Source: Nissolia schottii (taxonomy: Eukaryota > Streptophyta > Magnoliopsida > Fabales > Fabaceae). Taken from it: a DNA stretch of 64,000 nucleotides. The translations under genes were made by a program, and so were the position numbers. Positions within the stretch are counted from its first letter, which is position 1; each line of letters opens with the position of its first letter. The stretch lies in assembly GCA_003254905.1 (NCBI GenBank), contig QANU01008832.1:56766-120765 (forward strand), given 5' to 3'. The notes below the pieces were generated by a model, which saw only the letters and a list, made by a program, of their open reading frames with translations, was not told the origin of the DNA and made no database searches. Below are positions 11,590 to 21,200 of the stretch, in pieces.

Positions 11590-14215
11590 ACATTAAGTAA
11601 GAGCTCTGCTACACATACACTCTAAAACCATACACCATACATACACCCGTATTATAATACACTGAGCCCCCCAAAATAACTACCCGCTAACCTCTCTCTC
11701 CCACTCGCACTCACTAGTGCGTCCCACACACGCGTGACCTTCAACTTCCTATTCCTTGCCTCGAAAATAAGGATCGCACCACAATAAATTCTTGTCCCTC
11801 TCATCAGCTCTCGTCGATCTCTCTTCACTCTCGTCTTTCTTCGGCAAATACATTGTACTCACTGCACAAATATGTAGCAACAATCACAAAGAAAACAAAT
11901 GTTGGTAAGTGCATCGAAAGTGATTTCACCTTTTATGCTTTTGAATTAAATTTGTTGATGTATGTAAGCGTGTATGAGTTTAGTGGAAACAAAAAGCATT
12001 GTGTAAAACGTTGTGAACTAAATCAGTGTTGTAAACGGTACTTAATGTTTGTACACAAGGTCATATAATGTTTGTGCAAAAGGTCATATAATGTTTGTGC
12101 ACCCTAATCAGACATCATATTCTGCGCTATTATTTCACTATACATTAAGTAATATGCATATATGTAAATTTTATGCATTATAATGTATATACGTGTTAGT
12201 AAAAACTTTTGAATTAAATTGGTGATGTTAATTGTTCATTGCTATAGAAAATGGCTCCTCCAATCACTCAAAGGGACATCTGTTGCTAGTCACGCCTGCA
12301 AATATGCTTCACACAATCCAACACGAGTTCAAAGTTTGTGCACGGTGTCATGTAAAGTTTTGTGTATCTGTGACTGTAATGTTTGTACATCATTTGGTCA
12401 AACACTATTGATGTACTACTCCTGCATGACACTCGACTTCCACACCAACAAGAAGGTTCTGGGAGAAGTAGTGTAGTTGTTATGGAAGAAGCACATACTA
12501 AAATTGATGTAACCTAGGATAATTATGAGATAAATCTGTTCATGGAAAAGATGCGCAAACATGTTATGGTTTTTGGTTTAGGGTTTAGGGTTTATGCAAC
12601 TTGGTTTATTTAAACTAACTGTTATAGAATTTGTCCATTCAATTTGAGTCAAATGTCCACGAAAGATTCTGCAAAGTAATCCTTGTTTCATTCTATTGTT
12701 TCAATACATCGTAATTGCACATCAGTATATAAAAAGTTTGTGTTATAGTGACCCTGATGTTTGTGTTATAGGTGGTATAAAGTTTGTGCAACCAAATATG
12801 CTAAATCCTCCAGAAAAAAAACACTACCCCCCTGTACATACAAAATTCTCAGTTTGTAGCTCTATGTTCCTACACAAACATTATAAGAGAAAATGAACAA
12901 ACTTAACAATAACTGAACCATTAGGCGCTATGCAAATAATGTTTGTGCAATATATCAAATAATGTTTATGCAAAATCTGATATAAAGTTTGTGCACCCTG
13001 TCATAGTTAAGTATTATGCATATCAGCAAATGATTCCATGCGTCACATGTTTATAGTGTATGCGCGTTGATAGTTATAAAATTGAATGTGTAAAATGCAA
13101 ATCTTCTTCCCTCAAGCAACAGGGATTGTGGCCTATGGACAATGCTTGTGCATAGCATCATATAAAGTTTGTGCATATGCTCATTTAAAGTTTGTGCACT
13201 TTATAATACATTAGAATCTTTATAATACATTATGCACAACACATTAAGTAGTGATTATTCATGAGAATATATAAAAAGTTTGTGTCAAAATATTTATCAT
13301 GTTTATGCATTAATTGTTGAAAGGTTGAGAATGTGGCAAAATGCACATCCTCTTCCCCGAAAAAGACAGAACCTATTGCCTGTTGATAATGTTTGTGTAC
13401 ATGCCCATCTAATGTGTGCATATGCCCATTTAAAGTTTGTGCAATCAATTTTCTGTGATATTCGCCATTGATGAATGTGCATTAGAGCATATAAAGCTCC
13501 AGTACACTAGAATTTCATAGAAACGTAAGGAACAACACTCTCCATCGAAATCAACACAAAAATTTGTGCACCCTGTCATACATCAGATTCTGCATAATAC
13601 TAAACTTATAGTTAAGTATTATGTATGTCAGCAAATGATTTGCATGAGAGCGTATAAAAGTTTGTGTCACATGTTTATAGTGTATGCGCGTTGATAGTTA
13701 TAAAATTGAATGTGTAAAATGCAAATCTTCTTCCCTCAAGCAACAGGGACTGTGGCCTGTGGACAATGTTTGTGCATAGCATCATATAAAGTTTGTGCAT
13801 ATGTCCATTTAAAGTTTGTGCACTTTATAATACATCAGAATCTTTATAATACATTATGCACAACACATCAAGTAGTTTTTATTCATTAGAATATATAAAA
13901 AGTTTGTGTCAAAATATTTATCATATTTATGCATTAATTGTTGAAAGGTTGAGAATATGGTAAAATGCACATCCTCTTCCCCCAAAAAAGATAGAACCTA
14001 TGGCCTGTTGATAATGTTTGTGTACATGCCCATCTAATGTTTGTGCATATGCTCATTTAAAGTTTGTGCAATCAATTTTTTGTGATATTCTCCATTGGTG
14101 AATGTGCATTAGAACATATAAAGCTTCAGTATACTGGAATTTCACAGAAACGTAAGGAACAGCATTGTGAAATACACCAAGTGATATTTTGATCCTTCAC
14201 GTAAGGAACAACATT
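11590..14215 (+). repeat. Left array of 'TTTGTGCA' motif repeats (probable transposon subterminal region)
   Basis: Around twenty copies by eye of 'AATGTTTGTGCA' or 'AAAGTTTGTGCA' lie between about 12060 and 14080, all in the same orientation. A larger unit of about 620 bp is duplicated in tandem: 'CACATGTTTATAGTGTATG' starts at 13044 and again at 13668, and the copies run parallel to about 13490 and 14115. The same sequence recurs inverted at 19130-20215. Arrays of one short motif pointing inward near both ends are a known feature of transposons whose transposase binds subterminal sites (for example CACTA elements). No transposase is seen. The outer edge near 11590-11650 carries repeated 'CATACA' tracts. 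Confidence 0.6.
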
Positions 14216-14221
14216 CTAAAA

Positions 14222-14330
14222 TACACCACAGAATCATACACTCATACATACACTACTGTTTTATACAGTTTAATACGAAATACATTATATTTTCTGTATA
14301 TAGAAACCATGCACTCCCACGCGAGTCTAT
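14222..14330 (+). repeat. Direct repeat shared with 18808-18905
   Basis: 'CACAGAATCATACACTCATA' through 'CTCCCACGCGAG' occurs here and at 18808-18905 in the same orientation with few differences. The copies sit at the inner side of the left array and the outer side of the right array, so they may mark element or duplication boundaries. Confidence 0.75.
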
Positions 14331-14367
14331 CCAACCAAGTGATATTTTGATCCTTGTATGGGTCGGA

Positions 14368-14525
14368 GTCTGAATTCGCCACACCCAGTGGCAAATTCAG
14401 ACATTTATAAAAAAAGAAAAAAAGTCTAAATTTGTCACACCCTGTAGCGAATTCAGACCTTTTTAAAAATTTAAAACAAAAAGTCTAAGGGTCTGAATTC
14501 ACCATAACCTGTGGCGAATTCAGAC
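14368..14525. repeat. Three successive imperfect palindromes ('GTCTGAATTC...GAATTCAGAC')
   Basis: Palindromes lie at 14368-14402, 14424-14458 and 14491-14525. Each is about 35 nt with arms 'GTCTGAATTCGCCAC' and 'GTGGCGAATTCAGAC' or close variants, around a short loop. They are spaced 56 and 67 nt apart by A/T-rich linkers. Each could fold into a stable hairpin as DNA or RNA. No coding sequence overlaps them. Confidence 0.85.
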
Positions 14526-14876
14526 CCAGACCCATACAAATGTAAATTTTTTACATGGACCATATTATGGGAAATAAATCATATGGGGGCAATATAAATG
14601 TAATAAATCCGTTAAATTTCAGCACAAGGTAGGTGAGTCTATCCATTGTCCACACTTCAAGCCCAAAGCACTTGTATGAGGGGACATGTTATGCTATAAA
14701 ATCATTCATTTGTCTCTATTCAATAACTTAATATTCTGGAAAAGATGGTTCTTGACAACACATGACATTCTCAAGTCTCAACAAACTATATGAACTAACT
14801 ATTATGATTCCACAGCTGTTGCAAAGATCAATAAACACAAATGGAAAGTAACCAAGTCACAAAAATATCAACAGAA

Positions 14877-14877
<1 letters not shown>

Positions 14878-14922
<45 letters not shown>

Positions 14923-14938
14923 GTAATAATAATAATAA
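14878..14938. repeat. (AAT)n microsatellite
   Basis: About twenty AAT units with a single interruption ('TAGTAAT'). Confidence 0.95.
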
Positions 14939-15158
14939 ATGTACTAATATAACTAAAAAAAAACAGAAAAAAAATTTGGATGTATCAATACAACATATTT
15001 CTTGTAATTAAGAAGCAACAAAATACTTTACTTACAAAGAGGAGACTTAAAAGAGAACAGAGGATGCAATTCCAAATTTCCAATAAATAGAATTTAAAGT
15101 ATCGTATCAACTACACTGCCTCAGAACTGGGGACAGAGGAAAGCAACAGGAAACACAC

Positions 15159-16021
15159 CTCGTACAAAACATTAACAACTTCTGCATTATCACGTGCAGG
15201 ATTATATTCTTCCCCAGCTATTTTTGCATTGATATATCTCAGGTGTAATGCCACCCTCTCATTATCAAGCTTATGCAAGACATCAAGAAGAGGACCAATA
15301 GAGCTAGACTCGTGCTCCATATTACACATGTCTTGGGCTTGATAATGTTGAGAAATGCATTGCAGGCAGCCCCGTAATTCATCAGATATTCTCATCCATA
15401 AATGTCTAAGAGGTGAATCTTGACAGTCATCTTTGAAGTAATTGTAAAAAGTCTCCAACAGGGGCCCCATGATATCCCAAAAGCCACACCAGATATGATT
15501 TTCACCAGGCAAGCAAATTAGAAAATTATATGCATCTGCAAACCTGATAGTATGTAAGGTTGTTATGGAAAACATGCAGGCTCGCGAAACCACGAAAGCA
15601 ACACTGCCCCACAATACCTCAATAAGAATATAACTTCATTCCTTATATGACTAGTGACTAAGATTTCATAAACAAATTATTAATTCTTTAAATTCTCATT
15701 CTTTGAGAATAATCGCTCTAAAGTTTGCTTTACTTTCAACAAATAGTAGTCAAAATAATTCCCACTCAAGAAATGGGATCGACATTGCAACTCTATGAAA
15801 ATCAAAACAAACAGGGATTAATTGATTGTAACTTTAAGTCTTTCTCGTATTGAAGACATAAAAGAAAAGGGGGAAACCAGTGACAACCATTGTTCTTTGT
15901 GGACGTGGAAGCGATGGCGCCAGGAGGGATCAACATTATCATCGTCGTCGTTCTCTCCTCCTCCCTCGATGCCTCTCCAACGATCCAATAGCTCCCGTCT
16001 AGTCGCAAGTTTGTTCGCCAT
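15159..16021 (-). pseudogene. 5' fragment (two exons) of a gene resembling a large SEN1/senataxin-like protein N-terminus
   Basis: On the minus strand an ATG at 16021 opens exon 1 (16021-15888, 'MANKLATRRELLDRWRGIE'), with a donor at 'CAATG|GTTGTC'. Exon 2 (15543-15159) begins after 'ACTATCAG'. The split codon makes Trp and gives the junction 'KEQW-FADAYNFL'. Exon 2 ends in phase at 'TACGAG|GTGTGT'. Together they make 173 uninterrupted codons. The sequence ('GFWDIMGPLLETFYNYFKDD', 'ISQHYQAQDM', 'DPLLDV'-like helices) resembles, from memory only, the N-terminus of very long plant SEN1/senataxin-like helicases. No later exon or helicase motif is found downstream before the hairpins at 14.5 kb. 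I therefore read it as a truncated copy, either relocated by the surrounding repeats or cut by them. A promoter and first exons may still be expressed. Confidence 0.55.
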
Positions 16022-16189
16022 TGCTATGGTAGGGTTTACACCTCAGAATTCAGATTCTTTTTAAATACTTTAGTGCTGAGGCTTTGATGCAAGTAATCTA
16101 TACTCAAAAGGTGGAATGGAGGATACTAGGTCAAGCATTTCTTTTCGTTCGATTTCGCGCGCCTCATAATGTCAAGATGAATTTTTTTT

Positions 16190-16692
16190 AGGCTTAAATA
16201 TGTTTTAGGTGATTACAAATGTTTTAAATTTAATTTAAGTCTCTAAAAAAAATTAATTTTTTTGGTTATAGTCTTAACATATTTAATAGGACTCTGATTT
16301 TAGTTTTTGTCATCAGTAAAATTTTATTAATAGTTGATGTGATTAATAAAATGTTACATTCACAGTGTCATATGAGCAAAATAAATGCACTTGATCCATA
16401 ACTCATGAGTTGATCCAATTTTAAGTGATGAGTAGGTCATAATTTGGGGGCAAATTCGAAACAAATAGTAGGTTTCAAACCACATTATGTTATGGGTCGA
16501 GTGAGTTTATTTTGCTTACGTGACATTGTTGATGTGTCACTTTGTCAACCACATAAACAATTCACATAGTCTCACAAGAGTAAAATTTTGTAATTATGAT
16601 ATGTTTGAATCAAAATCAAAAAATTAATTTTTTAAGAATCTAAATCAAATTTAAAAAATAATTGAGAACCCAAAACATATTTAAGTCCTTTT
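16190..16692. mobile_element. MITE with long terminal inverted repeats
   Basis: The left end 'GGCTTAAATATGTTTTAGGT' pairs with the reverse complement of the right end, 'GGACTTAAATATGTTTTGGG'. Similarity continues inward for well over 150 bp on each side, including the 'AAAATTAATTTTTT' and 'GCAAAATAAA' tracts. Flanking runs of T on both sides could be the target duplication but are too simple to prove it. The element carries no coding sequence. Long inverted ends on a 0.5-kb AT-rich element suggest a Mutator-type or foldback miniature element. Confidence 0.75.
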
Positions 16693-16959
16693 TTTTATAT
16701 ATAACTTCTTTTAGTAGGGGAAGAAAAGAAAACCAAAACACAGCTTTAGGCTAATAAGGAGTAACATAGATGATGACGGTGTTGGGTGGCTTTGCGTGGT
16801 GATGGTTGGATAAAAATTTAACTTATGGGAGAGGATTTTCTCAAATGACGAAAAAAAACATGACAAGGTCAAGTGTTGAATTTAGATTATTCATTTTTAT
16901 TAAATGAGATTTAATGATCATGTGATAATCCTTAGAAGAGAAGAAGAAGAAAAAGAAAA

Positions 16960-18720
16960 GGAATGCCTACTCGCTGCAATGGCATGGAGAAGAGAGGGCA
17001 CTGTAGCGACGCAGAAACTAAGTCCCACATTGAAAGTGTTATCTAGAGGTAGGGGGTGTCAAAACGGGCCGGGCAAAAAATATGCATATTTTTCAGGTCC
17101 GGCTCGTTTATGGTCGGTCTGCGGACCTAAACAGGCCGCTCGCCAGCCCATTTATTTTTTTTAAAAAATTAAAAATTTAAAAAAAATTCAAAAAATTCAA
17201 AAAAATTCAAAAAAATTTTTTAAATTTTTTAAAAAAATTCACGGGTAAACGGGCCAGCCCGCGGGCCAAACGGGTCGGGCCTAAACGGGCCGGGCTTAAA
17301 CGGGCCGGTCCAAATTTTTTTCAAATTTTTGCGAGCCTATTTTTTGCATGTTAAGCACGCCCATTTAACCGGGTAAACGGGCCGGACCCATTTTGACAGC
17401 CCTATCTAGAGGGGACTTCAGCTCCCCCTATATATAGAAATCTCTCATGAGTATGTAGACTCGTTAATTCACTCAATAGCTTAAAAGGTTTCACTTTTTA
17501 ATGAGATTATTCACTCTAGTTCTTTTTATTCATTCTCTCTCATCTTTCTGTTTGCGGGAAAGCAGTGTCTCCAAGTAGGGTGTGAGAAGCGACCAACTAT
17601 TTTTTAGGTGAGTGGCTTTATTCACAGTATATTTTAAGACTATGTATTTATTTTAAGAAATTATTTATTTTATGCATGTTTTATGAAATCTTAGGAGGTG
17701 AAACTTAGTATTTTTCTTTTAAATGTTTATAGAGTTAAGTTTTTTTTCTTATTTATGAAAATAATTATTTATTTAGAAAATTCTCTTATTTATGAAAGTA
17801 GATATTTATGAAACTATTTTAGAAAATCATGAAACTATTGTAGAACTACATTGAACCATTTGTTTTATTGCATTAAGTATATAATGTTGCATGTGTATGA
17901 TATTTATAAATTAAGTCATGTTAAGCTATTAGTTATCAGTTATAATTTCGTGCTCATGTTATATATCATGTTATGTTGTTTAATCTGTTTTCATGGGAGT
18001 TATCTCTGACAGCCTACGTTGACCCTGGTATATCTTGTACGATCGTAACTTATAATAGGATTCATGTAGATTTAGGGCAAGACCGTAAAACTCGGGCATA
18101 CGACAACCCATGAGAGCCGATGTCATGTATATGTTATGTACACTAGGGTAAGGCCGTAAAGCCTAGACATCTCAAGAATAGTTAATGCTCAAATTGTCTA
18201 TTTAGATAACTCCCTACTTATTATATTTTCAAACACTTTTATGTACTATGTATTATTATATAAAATGTTTTCATGGTTTTTATTATATTTGTATTGCATC
18301 TGTATGTCATTTTTTTGAAGTATCCCATGTCGTCGTGAGGGAAGTCATTCGCTAAGGCTCTCCCAGAATTCTCACCCTTCAACCTACCTTTGAGTTGTAG
18401 GTTAAGACGTAGAATAAATAGTGCACAGAGTTTATGGTCAGTGCATCAACACTATGATTCATGAGTTGGTATTGAACATGTTAGATTATTTTATTTTATT
18501 TTGTGATCGATTCGGTGTCTAAAGTGTTCCAATTATATACTAGTAAAATCTTTGAACCAATCATGCATTTTATCATGTATATTTATGTTCATTATAAAAC
18601 AGTTAATGTTTAGTCAAAAAATAAAAGTTTTTATTTGTTTTTAATTAAAATTAATATGCTTATTTTTACAAAAAAGCGTTCTTAGTTTTTAGATAACTTT
18701 GTAAAGGAACTAGTAGTTTG
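16960..18720 (+). mobile_element. LTR-like repeat, copy 2 (interrupted by a hAT-like MITE)
   Basis: Parallel to 1-1190: 'AGTCCCACATTG', then (after the 355-bp insertion) 'CCTATATATA' near 17430, 'CTCGTTAATTCACT', 'GCAGTGTCTCC', 'AGGTGAGTGG', and 'GACAGCCTACGTTGACCCTG' near 18009. It runs on past the homology visible in copy 1 to about 18720. No retroelement coding region is attached. It could be a solo LTR; its own target duplication was not identified. Confidence 0.5.
17049..17403. mobile_element. hAT-like MITE with 8-bp target-site duplication
   Basis: 'ATCTAGAG' at 17041-17048 and again at 17404-17411 brackets a 355-bp insert. Its ends 'GGGGGTGTCAAAACGGGCC' and 'TTTTGACAGCCCT' are inverted matches. 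The interior repeats 'GGCC(T)AAACGGGC' words around an A/T core. An 8-bp duplication is the hallmark of hAT transposition. No transposase is encoded. A longer relative lies at 62363-63223. Confidence 0.85.
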
Positions 18721-18807
18721 TGCGCCAATAACAACTTTTGAGTCATTACATATAAGAAATAAGAATGTACTAAAGTTTACTTAATCAGAAATGCTCCGTG
18801 CATACCA

Positions 18808-18905
18808 CAGAATCATACACTCATACATACACCACTGTTTTATACAATTTAATACGGAATACATTATATTTTGTGTATATAGAAACCACGCACTCCCACG
18901 CGAGG
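18808..18905 (+). repeat. Second copy of the direct repeat at 14222-14330
   Basis: Same orientation as the first copy. The sequences diverge after 'CTCCCACGCGAG'. Downstream (18906-19130) is unique-looking sequence with 'GTTGATCG' repeats and no convincing gene. Confidence 0.75.
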
Positions 18906-19129
18906 CTTTCTCAACGTAATCATCCCCATACGTGATTCTCTCAACCATATTTCAACCAAATCCTTCTTAACCACCACAGAACCAAAATCGCGAGCTCGTT
19001 TCAACAGATAGCAGCATCAAAATCGAAAGCACTTCCACAATTGATCGTTGATAATCATAATCGCAATTTGTTGTTGATCGAAAATGGCAATGAAAGAAAC
19101 TGTGGTAATTGTTCTACCTTTTTGTGTTG

Positions 19130-20215
19130 ATTGGAGAGTGTTGTTCTGCACGTTTCTGTGAAATTCTAGTGTACTGAAGCTTTCTATGTTCTAATGCACA
19201 TTCATCAATGGCGAATATCACAGAAAATTGATTGCACAAACTTTAAAGGGGCATATGCACAAACATTAGATGGGCATGTACACAAACATTATCAACAGGC
19301 CATCTGTTCTATCTTTTTTGGGGAAGAGGATGCGCATTTTGCCACATTCTCAACCTTTCAACAATTAATGCATAAATATGATAAATATTTTGACACAAAC
19401 TTTTTATATATTCTCATGAATAAACACTACTTGATGTGTTGTGCATAATGTATTATAAAGATTCTGACGTATTATAAAGTGCACAAATTTTAAATGGGCA
19501 TATGCACAAACTTTATATGATGCTATGCACAAACATTGTCCACAGACCACAATCCCTGTTGCTTGAGGGAAGAAGATTTGCATTTTACACGTTCAATTTT
19601 ATAACTATCAACGCGCATACACTATAAGCATTTGACACAAACTTTTATACCCTCTCATGTAAATCATTTGCTGACATACATAATACTTAACTATAAGTTT
19701 AGTATTATGTACAATCTGATGTATGACAGGGTGCACAAATTTTTGTGTTGATTTCGATGGATAGTGTCGTTCCTTACGTTTCTGTGAAATTCTAGTGTAC
19801 TGAAGCTTTATATGCTCTAATGGACATTCATCAATGGTGAATATCACAGAAAATTGATTGCACAAACATTAGATGGTCATGTACACAAACATTATCAACA
19901 AGCCATAGGTTCTGCCTATTTTGGGGAAGAGGATGTACATTTTGCCACATTCTCAACCTTTCAACAATTAATGCATAAACATGATAAATATTTTGACACA
20001 AACTTTTTATATATTCTCATAAATAAACACTACTTGATGTGTTGTGCATAATGTATTATAAAGATTCTGATGTATTATAAAGTGCACAAACTTTAAATGA
20101 GTATATGCACAAACATTGTCCATAGGCCACAGTCCCTGTTGCTTGAGGGAAGAAGATTTGCATTTTACACATTCAATTTTATAACTATCAACGCACATAC
20201 ACTATAAACATGTAA
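19130..20215 (-). repeat. Right array: inverted copy of the 'TTTGTGCA' repeat block
   Basis: The sequence is the reverse complement of the 13.0-14.2 kb block. 'TGCACAAAC' motifs recur throughout, and 'CAACGCGCATACACTATAA' is the inverse of the left-arm landmark. It also carries an internal direct duplication of about 600 bp, with 'CATTAGATGG' blocks at about 19265 and 19869. The two arms thus hold four copies of one unit, two per arm, facing each other across about 5 kb. Confidence 0.75.
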
Positions 20216-20664
20216 CAAATTAACAAACATGGTTGACTATTACATTCGCGCCTTGAAAGGTCATCCAAACGAAATGAATTGATAGATCTGTTGTGTAAAA
20301 TCTTTTATACTGTCACTGCATCAAAATTAAACTCTTAAAAAAGAATCAATGTGAAAATATTTTTACTATAATCATTAATATTTGGTCAAAATGATAAAAT
20401 TTATAAACATAAAATAATTAAAAAAAACATATAAAAGGATTAAAGTGCTTATATTTTCATTTTGAAGGGAAGAGAGAAGTATGTTTTGAAAATAGAGGAG
20501 AGAGATATATTAATTAAGGTATTTCTTAAGGGAAGAAAGTGTATTTTACTATAAAAAAAAATACCACGAAAGGGTGGTTTTTCAAGTGTAACTAATGTTG
20601 TATACACTAAAGATGATTGAAATAATTAATAAGAAAACAACTCGTATCTCAAAAGAATATGCAG

Positions 20665-20946
20665 GGTTAACTATGTTTTTAGTTCTTGAAAAATTATAAA
20701 TTTTGTATTTTATCTCTAAAAAAATTGTTAGAAAATAATTTCTACAAATATTTTTGATAAGATTTAGTCTTACTATTAGAATGGGTCGTTAATTGGTCGT
20801 GGTAGTTAATTTTGTTGTCATGTGTCACGTGATCAAGTTAATGACGCATCCTAAAGATATAAACTAAATCCTACCAAATAAATTTGTCAAGACTATTTCT
20901 TAATAAAATTGATAATTTTTTGGGGGGATTAAAAACATATTAAACC
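20665..20946. mobile_element. MITE of about 280 bp with terminal inverted repeats
   Basis: 'GGTTAACTATGTTTTTAGTT' at the left is matched by the reverse complement of 'GGATTAAAAACATATTAAACC' minus its last base at the right, with more distant similarity inward. No coding content. It resembles the 'TTTTTAGTCC' families elsewhere in the window. Target duplication not resolved. Confidence 0.6.
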
Positions 20947-21200
20947 AACGTAAATTTGATTCTAGTAGTGTAACAGGAGGACCATTTTAGAGAATAATAT
21001 ATAATTTTATAACGTGTACTAAATTTGATGGGAAGACCGGGGAGGGCACCTCCTACTAATTAAAAAATCCAGCCGGAAAGCATGGGTAGGTTTCCCACAG
21101 CGTTTTCAAATTCAAACATGCTCCACAGCAGGGGACCCAGTACCTAAACGTCCTTTATCACTTCCAAATTCAAATCGCAACGAACCACCACAAACCAAAG

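Noticed and set aside
13280..14115. Possible CRISPR-like array of 'TTTGTGCA' repeats
   Set aside because: Eukaryotic nuclear DNA; spacing is irregular and the spacers are themselves repeated. A transposon-type array explains it better.
15111..15158. Read-through of the SEN1-like exon 2 to a stop at 15111
   Set aside because: A consensus donor at 15158 and the sequence change after it indicate intron, not coding sequence.
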